Source of the DNA: Hyphomicrobiales bacterium
GTDB taxonomy: Bacteria; Pseudomonadota; Alphaproteobacteria; Rhizobiales; RI-29
Direction of reading: 5' to 3'
Assembly (NCBI GenBank): GCA_016125495.1
Contig: WGLQ01000023.1
Location: forward strand, 1 to 64,000
Length of the DNA stretch: 64,000 bases
The position numbers were made by a program, and so were the translations under genes. The notes under the pieces are model-generated. The model worked only from the letters and a program-made list of their open reading frames with translations. It ran no database searches and was not told the origin of the DNA. Shown here piece after piece: positions 17,179 through 26,263 of the stretch; position 1 is the first letter of the stretch; each line of letters begins with the position of its first letter.

Positions 17179-18286
17179 CGACGGCCTCCCGCATCCATTG
17201 CTGAAGCTTCGAGATGGAGTGCTCGGAATTGAGACCGCACGCGGGATCGAGCACCAGAGGGCCCGGTCGATAGCCGCGCGATTTCAATCCCCGATGGACG
17301 CTCTCGACCAGCCTTATGTCCTCTTCGACGGTCGTTGCCCGGTCCTGCCGCGCGAGCCGGTGCACGACCTCGTCGTCGGCTCCATCGATGCTGTACCAGC
17401 CGCGCCAGACGGTGCAGTTGTCGACGTCGTGCGCCCGCCAGTGGTAGGTGTTGAGGACGTTTCCGGGATAGACCTGGAACGACAACATCGGCCAGAGGAA
17501 AAAGCTGCGGTACTCGCCCGCGTGCGGTACGGACAGATCGACCGGATAGGTCATTGCCTCCATCGACTGGCACTCGGTGGTGTGGCGCAGGACGTAGCCG
17601 TCGCCGAGCGGCTGGATGTCGTAGCTCTCAGGCCGGATCACGCCGGTTGCGAACGTCGGGTGGTTGATCGTGCAGTGGTAGCACTCGGAGTAGTTCTCCA
17701 CCGAGACCTTCCAATTGCAGCGCTCGGGGATTTCGACCCACTGGAGGGGCGCCAGGCGGGCGATTTGGGGAACATATTCCGCAAGCTCCTGGCGCACGCC
17801 AGGATACCATTCGTCCATCGGCAGGGCATCGGGATCGAGGTTGACGAAAACGAAACCGTGGAAGATCTCGGTTCGCACCTCGGTGAGGCACACCGCCTTG
17901 CGGTCGAAACCCGGAACCGCACCGATGTTGGGCCCGCCGCGCAGCTCGCCGGTCAATTCATAGGTCCAGGCGTGGTAGGGACAGACGACGAGCCGAGTTG
18001 TACCGTCGCCTTCGAGCAGCCGGTGCGCGCGGTGCTGGCAGACGTTGTAGAACGTGCGCAGCGTCCCGTCCCGCCCGCGAATGGAAAAAAGGTCCTCGCC
18101 CGCGATCGAGAAGGAAAAGTAATCCCCGGCGCCGCGTGCCTGGCTCTCGTGGCCCGCGAACTGCCAAGTGCGCGAGAGGAGGCCGAGGCGTTCCCTCTCG
18201 AAGATCGTGGGGTCGGTATAGTACCGGGCCTCCAGCGAGTGGAGCGGGCCGGTCCTCGGCGCGATCGGCTGGGACGTCAGGGTCAT
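17171..18286 (-). CDS. Rieske non-heme iron oxygenase, quaternary-amine (GbcA/CntA) type
   Basis: 371 residues. The N-terminal Rieske domain binds a 2Fe-2S cluster through C83, H85, C102 and H105. The catalytic domain shows VENYSECYHCTINHP, giving iron ligands H204 and H209, with D323 as the probable third. The residue bridging cluster and iron is E201 rather than the usual aspartate, as in carnitine monooxygenase and related glycine-betaine and stachydrine demethylases. It probably N-demethylates or cleaves a quaternary ammonium acid. The reductase partner is not in the window. It overlaps the regulator gene by four bases and the aldehyde dehydrogenase gene by eight. Confidence 0.88.
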   Translation of the reverse strand: MTLTSQPIAPRTGPLHSLEARYYTDPTIFERERLGLLSRTWQFAGHESQARGAGDYFSFSIAGEDLFSIRGRDGTLRTFYNVCQHRAHRLLEGDGTTRLVVCPYHAWTYELTGELRGGPNIGAVPGFDRKAVCLTEVRTEIFHGFVFVNLDPDALPMDEWYPGVRQELAEYVPQIARLAPLQWVEIPERCNWKVSVENYSECYHCTINHPTFATGVIRPESYDIQPLGDGYVLRHTTECQSMEAMTYPVDLSVPHAGEYRSFFLWPMLSFQVYPGNVLNTYHWRAHDVDNCTVWRGWYSIDGADDEVVHRLARQDRATTVEEDIRLVESVHRGLKSRGYRPGPLVLDPACGLNSEHSISKLQQWMREAVDG

Positions 18287-19218
18287 CCCTCGTCCTCCTC
18301 ATCATCGTTCACGTAGATGCCGAGGGCATGGCGTTTCGCATGGAAGGAATCGATGCTGGCGACGACCTCGTCGCCGGCTTCCGCGATGACGAATGCGGTG
18401 AGCAGTTCGAAAAAGGCCGTCAGGGCGACCGTCGAGGTGAAGAATTGCGGTGTCTCGGTCGCCACGATGAAGCGGTGCTGCGCATCGGCCATGATCGGAC
18501 AGGCCGGGCTGTCGGAGATGGCGACGAGCGGCACCCGCTGCTGGCGCGCGATCGTCACGGCATCGACGACCTCACGCCGGTAGGGCCGGAAGGTCATTGC
18601 GATGAGAAGGTCGCGATGGTCGGCCCTGGCGAGGCCGTCGATCGGCAGCGTTCCGCCGTTCGGCAGCGCCCTGACCCCATCGATCGCCATGCCGGCAAGG
18701 TAAGCGAAGTTCTGCGCGACCGGATTTGCGACCCCGACCCCGAGCACATAGGTCCGCCGGGCCGCCACGATCGCGCGCGCGGCTCCAGCGATCCTCGCGT
18801 GATCCGTCGCGGCAAAGAAGCCTTCGAGATTGTCGATCGAGCTGGATGCCGTCTCGGCATAGAGGCTGCCCAGTTCGCCGCGCCGCGAGATGGACTGTAG
18901 CCATCGGGCCCGGTCGGGATAGGTCTCGCGGCCGCAGCGGATCTCGGCGCGGAAGACCTCACGCATCGCTTCGAAGCTCGGAAAGCCGGCGACATGTGCG
19001 AGGCGCACGAGGGTGTTCGGCTTGACCCCGGCGCGCATCGCGAGTTGGCGGATGGAGCTGATCCCGATCTCGTTGGGATGCTCGAGCACGAACGCGGCCG
19101 CTTTCGCCAGCTCCGGCGTCATGCCTTGGCGCTGTGCCTGCAGGCTGGCGAGCAGCTCCTGGCTACGGAGTGCGCTCGCGACATTTGGTACGTTTGTTCG
19201 ATTCATGATTGACCACAT
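18283..19218 (-). CDS. MurR/RpiR-family transcriptional regulator
   Basis: 311 residues: an N-terminal RpiR helix-turn-helix (about 25-95; FVLEHPNEIGISSIRQLAMRAG) and a C-terminal SIS sugar-phosphate-binding domain (about 135-265; YVLGVGVANPVAQNFAYLAG). It is the first gene of the minus-strand unit with the Rieske oxygenase and the aldehyde dehydrogenase, and diverges from the dimethylglycine-dehydrogenase-like gene. A start four codons in, at 19206, is equally possible because neither has a strong ribosome-binding site. RpiR-type regulators are known in betaine and hydroxyproline-betaine clusters, where the ligand is probably an imino acid rather than a sugar phosphate. Confidence 0.88.
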   Translation of the reverse strand: MWSIMNRTNVPNVASALRSQELLASLQAQRQGMTPELAKAAAFVLEHPNEIGISSIRQLAMRAGVKPNTLVRLAHVAGFPSFEAMREVFRAEIRCGRETYPDRARWLQSISRRGELGSLYAETASSSIDNLEGFFAATDHARIAGAARAIVAARRTYVLGVGVANPVAQNFAYLAGMAIDGVRALPNGGTLPIDGLARADHRDLLIAMTFRPYRREVVDAVTIARQQRVPLVAISDSPACPIMADAQHRFIVATETPQFFTSTVALTAFFELLTAFVIAEAGDEVVASIDSFHAKRHALGIYVNDDEEDEG

Positions 19219-19227
19219 AACAAACGT
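19190..19227. promoter_or_regulatory. Inverted repeat ACGTTTGTT/AACAAACGT, candidate operator
   Basis: A perfect 9-base dyad (19190-19198 and 19219-19227) with a 20-base spacer, flanked by GG and CC one base further out. It spans the start of the MurR/RpiR gene and the start of the divergent gap of about 50 bases. This is the expected place for an operator controlling both directions. Binding by that regulator is inferred. Confidence 0.5.
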
Positions 19228-19271
19228 TCCATAATCCGGTCCAGGAGAATCGCTCGAGGAGGGTGTCGCGC

Positions 19272-21710
19272 ATGGTTCCCGAACAGGCCCGGGTCGTCGT
19301 CATCGGTGGTGGCATCATGGGCTGCGGGCTTGCCTACCACCTCGCCCACGAGGGCTGGCGCGATGTCGTCCTCCTCGAAAAAGGGGAACTGACGAGCGGC
19401 TCGACGTGGCATGCGGCCGGCCAGATAACGCATTCGACCTCGAGCTTCGCCCTCGGGAAATGCGTCGGCTACAACATCGATCTCTACTCGAAAATCCTCG
19501 AAGCCGAGACCGGCCAGAGCGTGACGTGGCACGGCTGCGGCTCGCTCAGGCTCGCATACACGGACGACGAACTCGATTGGCTGCACCAGACGATCTCGGT
19601 CGGTCGCGGTCTCGGATTCGCGATGGAAATCGTCGGACCCGAGCGCATCCGCGCGCTGCACCCCTTCTACAACCTCCAAGGCGTCAAGGCGGCGCTCCAC
19701 ACCCCGGACGATGGTCACGTCGATCCGGCTGGCGCGGCCTTCGCGCTCGCCAAGGGGGCGCGGCAGCTCGGCGCCCGGGTGATCCGCCAGTGCCGCGTGA
19801 CGGGGGTCGCCCGGACGGCAGGAGGGGAATGGCTGGTCGAGACCGAAGCCGGCACCATCCGCTGCGAGCACATCGTCAACGCCGCCGGCACCTATGCCCG
19901 CCAGATCGCCCTCTGGTCCGGCTACGACCTGCCGACCACCTCGATGACACACCACTATCTCATCACCGAAACGGTGCCCGAGTTCCGCGATCTCGAGCGC
20001 GAACTGCCCGTCGTGCGCGACGACCGGCTCGTGTCGGGTTACGTACGGATGGAGCAGAAGTCGGGGCTCATCGGCATCTACGAGAAGGCCAACCCCAACA
20101 CGGTCTGGGACGAGCATTGCCCGTGGGAGGCCGAGAACGAACTCTTCGAGCCCGACTACGACCGCATCATGCCGTGGCTCGAGAATGCCATGGGGCGGAT
20201 GCCCGTCCTCGCATCGCTCGGCATCAAGCGGGCGGTGCACGGTGCCATCAGCCATCCCCCGGATGGCAATCCCCTGATCGGCCCCGCCCCAAATCTTGCC
20301 AACTACTGGTGCTGCTGCGGCACACAGATCGGTATCGGCTGGGGCCCCGGCCTGACGCGCGAGCTGGCGCGCTGGATGGTGCATGGGGCGGGCGACATCA
20401 ACATGCGCGAGTTCGACCCGCGCCGTTTCGGTCCCTACGCGACCAAGGCGTGGCAGATCGTCAAGGCCAAGGAGGATTATCTCCTGCGCCACGAGGTGCC
20501 CTTCCCCCACTTCAACCGTCTCGCGGGCCGGCCCGTCAAGACCTCGCCGATGTATGCCGATCTCATTGCCGAGGGGGCGGTCTGCGAGGAAGTTCACGGC
20601 TGGGAACGGCCGCGTTGGTTCGCGCCCGAGGGCACTGAGGCGCGCGACATCTACGGCTTTCGCCGCACCCGCCTGCACGAGATCGTGCGGGCCGAGGTGC
20701 GCGCCGTGCGCGAGCGTGCCGGGATCATGGACATTTCCGCTTTCACGAAGGTCGAGGTGGCAGGCCCCGGCGCCGCCGCCTTCCTCGACCGCCTCGTGGC
20801 GAACCGGCTGCCCGGCAAGCCTGGGCGCATCACGCTGACGCATTTTCTCAACGATCACGGACGCATCGAACTCGAGGCGACGGTGGCACGCCTCGCCAGC
20901 GATCGGTATTATGTCGTCTCGGCGGCCTTTTTCGAGCAGCGGCTCATGGACCTGCTTCAAGCAGCGGAGCCGGCTGGCGACGTCGTCATCACCAACCGCT
21001 CGCTGGAGTGGGCGGCCCTTGCATTGAACGGACCGGCCTCGCGCGACATTCTCTCCACGGTCACCGACGCCGACCTCACGAATGCCGCCTTTCCCTGGCT
21101 CACGGCCCGCGAGATCACCATCGCCGGTCGGAGCGTCTGGGCATTGCGCATGTCCTATGCGGGTGAACTCGGCTGGGAGCTGCATGGCGAGCGCGATGCG
21201 ATCCACGAGGCGTTCCGCGCGATCAAGTCGGCCGGGCGCCCGCACGGTCTCGCCAACTACGGCTCCTTCGCGATGAACTCCATGCGGATGGAAAAGGCAT
21301 TCAAGGGTGCCGTTGAACTGACCAACGAGGTCACGCTGCCCGAGGCGGACGTGATGCGCTTCGTCACCCTCGACAAGGAGTTCCGTGGAAGGGCGGCGAC
21401 GGCCGCGGCGACGGCAGCACCGCTGCGCTGGGTCTGTGCATACCTCGAGATCGACGGCGATGGGCGCTCGGACGGCAACGGCGGCGAGGCGGTGCTGGCC
21501 GCAGGCAGGCAGGTCGGCACGATTTCCTCCGTCGCCTGGGGGCACGGTGTCGACCGCCTGCTGGCCTTTGCCTATGTGCGCCCCGAACATGCGGCGCCGG
21601 GAACCCCGCTGGAGGTCGTCGTCATGGGTGAGGCTCGACCCGCGCGGGTGCTCGGCGCGCCTGCTTACGATCCATCCGGCGCCCGACCGCGCGCGAACAC
21701 AAGAGGATAG
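19272..21710 (+). CDS. Dimethylglycine/sarcosine dehydrogenase-like FAD protein with GcvT domain
   Basis: 812 residues. The N-terminal FAD domain (VVVIGGGIMGCGLAYHL) has SGSTWHAAG with H47 at the position used for covalent FAD in dimethylglycine dehydrogenase. A middle FAO domain and a C-terminal aminomethyltransferase pair follow (ADLIAEGAVCEEVHGWERP, EVRAVRERAGIMDISAFTKVEVAGPGA, SYAGELGWELH). It should oxidise an N-methyl group and pass the C1 unit to tetrahydrofolate. The start behind GAGGAGGG is preferred over a GTG three codons upstream. It heads the plus-strand operon, with four bases to the next gene. Confidence 0.87.
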   Translation: MVPEQARVVVIGGGIMGCGLAYHLAHEGWRDVVLLEKGELTSGSTWHAAGQITHSTSSFALGKCVGYNIDLYSKILEAETGQSVTWHGCGSLRLAYTDDELDWLHQTISVGRGLGFAMEIVGPERIRALHPFYNLQGVKAALHTPDDGHVDPAGAAFALAKGARQLGARVIRQCRVTGVARTAGGEWLVETEAGTIRCEHIVNAAGTYARQIALWSGYDLPTTSMTHHYLITETVPEFRDLERELPVVRDDRLVSGYVRMEQKSGLIGIYEKANPNTVWDEHCPWEAENELFEPDYDRIMPWLENAMGRMPVLASLGIKRAVHGAISHPPDGNPLIGPAPNLANYWCCCGTQIGIGWGPGLTRELARWMVHGAGDINMREFDPRRFGPYATKAWQIVKAKEDYLLRHEVPFPHFNRLAGRPVKTSPMYADLIAEGAVCEEVHGWERPRWFAPEGTEARDIYGFRRTRLHEIVRAEVRAVRERAGIMDISAFTKVEVAGPGAAAFLDRLVANRLPGKPGRITLTHFLNDHGRIELEATVARLASDRYYVVSAAFFEQRLMDLLQAAEPAGDVVITNRSLEWAALALNGPASRDILSTVTDADLTNAAFPWLTAREITIAGRSVWALRMSYAGELGWELHGERDAIHEAFRAIKSAGRPHGLANYGSFAMNSMRMEKAFKGAVELTNEVTLPEADVMRFVTLDKEFRGRAATAAATAAPLRWVCAYLEIDGDGRSDGNGGEAVLAAGRQVGTISSVAWGHGVDRLLAFAYVRPEHAAPGTPLEVVVMGEARPARVLGAPAYDPSGARPRANTRG

Positions 21711-21714
21711 CGGC

Positions 21715-22812
21715 ATGAGCAAGGGGACGGATGCGCATCCTCGAACCATGCGCGCCATGGTGACGATCGGCCACGGCGGCTTCGACAAGCTGGTCTGGCA
21801 CGAGGCCTGGCCGCGCCCGGAGCCGAGGCAGGGTGAAGTCCTGATCCGTGTCGGAGCCTGCGGCCTCAACAACACCGACATCAATACGCGCACGGGATGG
21901 TATTCCAAGGCCGTAAAGGGCGGGACCTGCGGCGAGGGCGCAGAGCGCAACGCCGGCGACGACCCGAGCTGGGGTGGTGCGACGATAAGCTTCCCCCGCA
22001 TCCAGGGCGCCGACGTCTGCGGCGAGATCGTCGCGGTCGGCGCAGGTGTCGATGCCTCGCGCATCGGCGAGCGGATCATCACGGACAACTGGCTGCGCGA
22101 TCCTGCCGATCCGCACGACAAAGGAAAGGCCGGCTATTTCGGCTCCGAACGGGATGGGGGATTCGCCGAATACTGCACGATCCCAGCCGCCAATGCGCTG
22201 CCCGTGCGCTCGTCGCTCAGCGATGCCGAATTGGCGACGTTCTCGTGTTCCTATTCCACCGCCGAAGGCATGCTGACTCGGGCCGCGGTAACGTCGGCAG
22301 ACTCGGTGCTGGTGCCCGGTGCCTCGGGCGGCGTCGGAGGCGCGCTCGTGCAGCTCGCCAAGCATCGCGGTGCCCGTGTCATTGCGATGGCTTCCGAAGC
22401 CAAGCACAGCGAAGTCCAGGCGCTGGCCCCGGATCGGCTTTTGTCCCGTGCCCCGGACGACCTGCGCGCGGCACTCGGCGGCGAGCGCATCACTGTCGTT
22501 GCGGACGTGGTCGGCGGGCCGACCTGGGCGGGCCTCATCGACGTGCTCGAGCGCGGTGGTCGCTATGTCACCGCCGGCGCGATCGCCGGACCCATCGTGC
22601 CGCTCGACCTGCGCACACTTTATCTCCGCGATTTGACCTTCTTCGGCTCGACCGTGATCGATCCTGGCGTGATGCCGCGCCTCGTCCAGCTCATCGAGAC
22701 CGGTGCCGTCCGTCCGATGCTGGCTGCAACCTATCCCCTCCGAGAACTCACGCAGGCACAGCGGGCCTTCACCGCAAAGACGCATTCCGGAAACATCGTC
22801 GTCATCCCCTAG
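21715..22812 (+). CDS. MDR-family zinc-independent alcohol dehydrogenase/quinone reductase-like
   Basis: 365 residues of the medium-chain reductase superfamily: GroES-like N-terminal domain (VLIRVGACGLNNTDINTRTG, GADVCGEIVAVGAGV), then a Rossmann domain with VPGASGGVGGALVQLAKHRGARVIA. The cysteine and histidine ligands of the zinc alcohol dehydrogenases are not evident, so it belongs with quinone-reductase/enoyl-reductase types. AAGAGGA lies before the ATG, four bases after the flavoprotein stop. In the pathway it could reduce or oxidise an enone or imine intermediate. Confidence 0.85.
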   Translation: MSKGTDAHPRTMRAMVTIGHGGFDKLVWHEAWPRPEPRQGEVLIRVGACGLNNTDINTRTGWYSKAVKGGTCGEGAERNAGDDPSWGGATISFPRIQGADVCGEIVAVGAGVDASRIGERIITDNWLRDPADPHDKGKAGYFGSERDGGFAEYCTIPAANALPVRSSLSDAELATFSCSYSTAEGMLTRAAVTSADSVLVPGASGGVGGALVQLAKHRGARVIAMASEAKHSEVQALAPDRLLSRAPDDLRAALGGERITVVADVVGGPTWAGLIDVLERGGRYVTAGAIAGPIVPLDLRTLYLRDLTFFGSTVIDPGVMPRLVQLIETGAVRPMLAATYPLRELTQAQRAFTAKTHSGNIVVIP

Positions 22813-22839
22813 AATGCATTTTTTCAAGGACCCTGCGAA

Positions 22840-23952
22840 ATGAAGATCACTCGGGTTCGCGTCTTCAGAACCGACCTGCCCTATGTCGGAGGCGCCTACG
22901 TCTGGGGGGCGGGAAATGCGATCACCGTGGCACGTGCAAGCGTCGTGGTAATCGACACGGATTCCGGCCTCCAGGGCTGCGGCGAGTTTACACCGTGCGG
23001 GGACAATTACATGGTCGCCCACTCGGAGGGCGTCGAGGCGGCCGCTCGCATCCTTGCCCCTGTCCTGCTCGGTGTGGACCCCCGCCAGGTCGCGCGTATC
23101 GAGCGGCTCATGGATGCCACCATCCAGGGACACGGCTATGCCAAGGCTCCGTTCGACGCGGCTTGCTGGGACATTCTCGGCCAATCGCTCGGCGCGCCGG
23201 TCTGGCTCTTGCTCGGCGGCAAGCTCACCGACGGGGCGCCCATGTACCGGGTGGCGCCACAGAAGGAGACCAAGGAGACGATCGCGGAGATGAACGACTA
23301 CCGCGCCCAGGGGTATCGCCAGTTCCAGATCAAGGTCGGTGGCGACTGGGCGAGCGATATCGAACGCATCCGCTCAACGGTTGCGCTCCTCGAGCCGGGC
23401 GAAAGGGCGCTCGCTGACGCGAACCAGGGCTGGCGTGTCGATAACGCGATCCGCGTCGCCCGCGCCACGCGCGATCTCGATTTCATCCTCGAGCAACCGT
23501 GCCACAGCTACGAGGAGTGCCAGCAGGTGCGGCGGGTCGCCGAGCAGCCGCTGAAGCTCGATGAATGCGTGACAGGAATGGCGGCGGCACAGCGCATCGT
23601 CGCCGATCGCGGCGCGGAGATCTGCTGCCTCAAAATCTCGAACCTCGGTGGTCTCTCCAAGGCGCGACGCGTCCGTGACTTCCTCGTCGACAATCGCATC
23701 CCCGTCGTTGCCGAGGATACCTGGGGTGGCGAGATCACGTCGGCGACCTTGGCGCATTTCGCAGCATCGACACCGCCGGAATACCTCCAGAACACGACGG
23801 ACCTCATGAACTACAACACCCGTTCGACCGGGATCGGCGGCCCATCGGCAAAGGAGGGCAAGCTCTATGCCACCGACACGCCCGGGCTCGGCGTGAGACC
23901 GGATTTCGAGAGCCTCGGTGGCGCCGTTGCGAGCTATGGAGAACCGAATTGA
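22840..23952 (+). CDS. Enolase-superfamily enzyme 1 (racemase/dehydratase)
   Basis: 370 residues of the mandelate racemase/muconate lactonizing family. Metal ligands D193 (ADANQGW), E218 (EQP) and D241 (LDEC) are present. Of the usual KxK pair only K165 is kept (QFQIK, Q163); K265 (CLKIS) sits on the other face. Two opposed lysines fit a 1,1-proton-transfer racemase/epimerase or a dehydratase. The Y100-x-K102 motif (GHGYAKAPFD) resembles cis-3-hydroxyproline dehydratases and hydroxyproline-betaine epimerase (HpbD). AAGGA precedes the ATG. It is the first of four related genes. Confidence 0.87.
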   Translation: MKITRVRVFRTDLPYVGGAYVWGAGNAITVARASVVVIDTDSGLQGCGEFTPCGDNYMVAHSEGVEAAARILAPVLLGVDPRQVARIERLMDATIQGHGYAKAPFDAACWDILGQSLGAPVWLLLGGKLTDGAPMYRVAPQKETKETIAEMNDYRAQGYRQFQIKVGGDWASDIERIRSTVALLEPGERALADANQGWRVDNAIRVARATRDLDFILEQPCHSYEECQQVRRVAEQPLKLDECVTGMAAAQRIVADRGAEICCLKISNLGGLSKARRVRDFLVDNRIPVVAEDTWGGEITSATLAHFAASTPPEYLQNTTDLMNYNTRSTGIGGPSAKEGKLYATDTPGLGVRPDFESLGGAVASYGEPN

Positions 23953-25055
23953 GGATCACGAGGATCAGCGTCTATCGCATCGACCTGCCGCTCGAGCACC
24001 CCTACTGGCTCTCGGCCGGCCGCCTCAAGTTCGAGGTCCTCGATGCCACGTTCGTCAAGCTCGAGACCGACGAGGGGCTGGTCGGTTGGGGGGAGGGCAC
24101 GCCCTGGGGCCACACGTATCTGCCGGCGCATGGACCAGGCATTCGCGCCGGCATAGGGACCATGGCCCCGTTCGTCCTCGGCCTCGATCCGCGCCGGGTC
24201 CTCGATGTCGAGCGCGCGATGGACCTCGCGCTGCCGGGGCACCTCTATGCCAAGGCGCCCATCGACATGGCCTGCTGGGACATCGCCGGCCAGGCGGCGG
24301 GCCTGCCGATCGCCGACCTTATGGGCGGCGGTTCGCGCACGCCGAGGCCGATTGCCTCCTCGGTCGGGGCCAAGACCATCGAGGAGACGCGCGAGGTGAT
24401 CGAGCGCTACCGGGCGCGCGGCTACGTCACCCACTCGATCAAGATCGGCGGAAACGTCGGCCGCGACATCGCCCGGGTCCGCGACGTCGAGAGCATCCGC
24501 CAGCCCGGCGAGATCATGCTCTACGACGCCAACCGCGGCTGGAGCCGGGCGCAGGCGCTCAAGGTTATGCGCGCGACCGACGACCTCGACGTCACCTTCG
24601 AGCAGCCCTGCGAAACGCTCGACGATATCGCCGCCATTTCCGGCAAGCATGCCGCTCCCGTCTCGGTCGACGAGAGCCTCGTGACCCTCCAGGATGCCAC
24701 GCGCATCGCCCGCGACGGGATCGCGGAGCTTTTCGGCATCAAGCTCAACCGCGTCGGCGGGCTCACGAAGGCGGCGCGGATGCGTGACGTCGCCCTTGCG
24801 CACGGCATCGAGATGTTCGTGATGGCGACGGGTGGCACCGTGCTTGCCGACACCGAGGCGCTCCATCTCGCCGCGACCATCCCCGACGAGAGCTGCCGGG
24901 CGGTCTGGGCCTGCCAGGACATGCTCACGGTCGATGTCGCCGGCGGCCGCGGGCCGCGGAACACGTCTGGCCACCTTGAACTCCCCGAAACCCCGGGCCT
25001 CGGGGTCCATCCGGACGAGGAGGTGCTCGGGGAACCGGAGGCGGTTTACGCATGA
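23949..25055 (+). CDS. Enolase-superfamily enzyme 2, TTG start
   Basis: 368 residues. D193, E218, D241, K165 (HSIKIGG, S163) and K265 (GIKLNRVGG) align at the same positions as in the neighbouring paralogue, with Y100-x-K102. The frame starts with TTG inside the stop of the preceding gene (TTGA), behind GGAG, and its translation MRITRIS matches the family's beginning, so translational coupling is likely. It ends with a four-base overlap with the next paralogue. Its late metal-site region has MATGGTVLA where paralogues 1 and 3 have an EDTWG motif, which should change specificity. Confidence 0.85.
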   Translation: MRITRISVYRIDLPLEHPYWLSAGRLKFEVLDATFVKLETDEGLVGWGEGTPWGHTYLPAHGPGIRAGIGTMAPFVLGLDPRRVLDVERAMDLALPGHLYAKAPIDMACWDIAGQAAGLPIADLMGGGSRTPRPIASSVGAKTIEETREVIERYRARGYVTHSIKIGGNVGRDIARVRDVESIRQPGEIMLYDANRGWSRAQALKVMRATDDLDVTFEQPCETLDDIAAISGKHAAPVSVDESLVTLQDATRIARDGIAELFGIKLNRVGGLTKAARMRDVALAHGIEMFVMATGGTVLADTEALHLAATIPDESCRAVWACQDMLTVDVAGGRGPRNTSGHLELPETPGLGVHPDEEVLGEPEAVYA

Positions 25056-26158
25056 AGATCACGAAGCTCTCGATCTGGCATGTGCCGCTGACCAGCCACG
25101 TCGCCTACCACATGGCAGGCGGCAAGACATGCGACACGGTGACGTCCGCCATCCTCAGGTTGGACACGGATGCCGGGGTGTCGGGCTGGGGCGAGGTCTG
25201 CCCCATTCCACGCTATCTGCCCGCCTATGCCGAGGGAGTGGCCCCGGCGCTCTCCCATCTGGCGCCCGTCGTGCTCGGTGCGGACCCGGTCGGCCCCGAA
25301 GCCCTCATGAGCGAGGTCGATGCGGCCCTTCAGGGGCACGTCTATGCGAAATCCATCCTCGACATGGCGCTCTGGGACATCACCGCACGAGCCGCTGGTC
25401 TGCCGCTTTATCGCCTTCTCGGGGGCCGTCAGGTCGCCGACATGCCGCTCTATCATTCCATCACGTGCGTTGCTCCCGATGACATGGCGCGGATGGCCCG
25501 CGAGGCGCTGCGGGAGGGCATAGGGCAGTTCCAGGTCAAGCTTGGTGCCGACAACGACTGGCAGGCCGATGTCGCCCGCTTGCGGCTCGTGCGCGAGGCG
25601 GTCGGCGACGGGCCGCTGGTCTATGGGGACTGGAACTGCGGAGCAACGCGCCTCGAGGCAACGCGCGTCGGTCGCGCCGTCGCCGATCTCGACATCATGA
25701 TGGAGCAACCCTGCCCGACGCTCGAGGATTGTGCGGCTGTACGGGCGGCAACCGGGCTTGCCATGAAGATCGACGAACTCGCCCACGATACCGCCTCGCT
25801 CCTTGCGGCTCACCGTCTCGGCTGCATGGATGCCGTTGCGATCAAGCTCTCGAAGTTCGGTGGCATCTCGGCGTCGCGGCGCGCGCGCGATCTCTGCCTC
25901 CACCTCGGTGCCAGGATGTGCATCGAGGACACCTGGGGCTCGGACGTTACGACCGCCGCATTGCTGCATCTGGCTGCAGCGACACCGGCCCGAGCGCTCC
26001 TCAATACCTGCGACCTTTCGGGCTACGTTGCCCCGCGCCTCGATCCCTCGGCACCCGTTCGCCGGGCGGGCCGCATTGCGCCGCCCGAGGGGCCGGGCCT
26101 TGGTGTGACGCCGGACCTCGAGCAACTCGGTCCGCCCGTCGCCGACTATGCTATTTGA
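25052..26158 (+). CDS. Enolase-superfamily enzyme 3, cis-3-hydroxyproline dehydratase/HpbD-like
   Basis: 368 residues. Catalytic candidates are K163 (QFQVKLGA), D193 (GDWNCGA, unusual compared with DANxGW), E218, D241 and K265 (AIKLSKFGG). The HVYAKSILD and QVKLG strings are closest of the four to hydroxyproline-betaine 2-epimerase and cis-3-hydroxy-L-proline dehydratase sequences as I know them. It overlaps the previous gene by four bases (ATGA). A racemase or dehydratase acting on a proline-type acid or betaine is the best guess. Confidence 0.87.
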   Translation: MKITKLSIWHVPLTSHVAYHMAGGKTCDTVTSAILRLDTDAGVSGWGEVCPIPRYLPAYAEGVAPALSHLAPVVLGADPVGPEALMSEVDAALQGHVYAKSILDMALWDITARAAGLPLYRLLGGRQVADMPLYHSITCVAPDDMARMAREALREGIGQFQVKLGADNDWQADVARLRLVREAVGDGPLVYGDWNCGATRLEATRVGRAVADLDIMMEQPCPTLEDCAAVRAATGLAMKIDELAHDTASLLAAHRLGCMDAVAIKLSKFGGISASRRARDLCLHLGARMCIEDTWGSDVTTAALLHLAAATPARALLNTCDLSGYVAPRLDPSAPVRRAGRIAPPEGPGLGVTPDLEQLGPPVADYAI

Positions 26159-26263
26159 GGCAGCACAGTCCGACTGGCCGCCCGCCCTTCCACCGGGCCC
26201 CAGTGCGGACTCGAGACGATACGCAGACGGATCGGATGTATTCTTGGTCGAGGAATTGAAACC

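Noticed and set aside
19203-22121. 972-residue open frame antisense to the dimethylglycine-dehydrogenase-like gene
   Set aside because: High-GC third-position shadow; Asp/Arg/His-rich, no domain, opposite to a clearly coding strand with family motifs.
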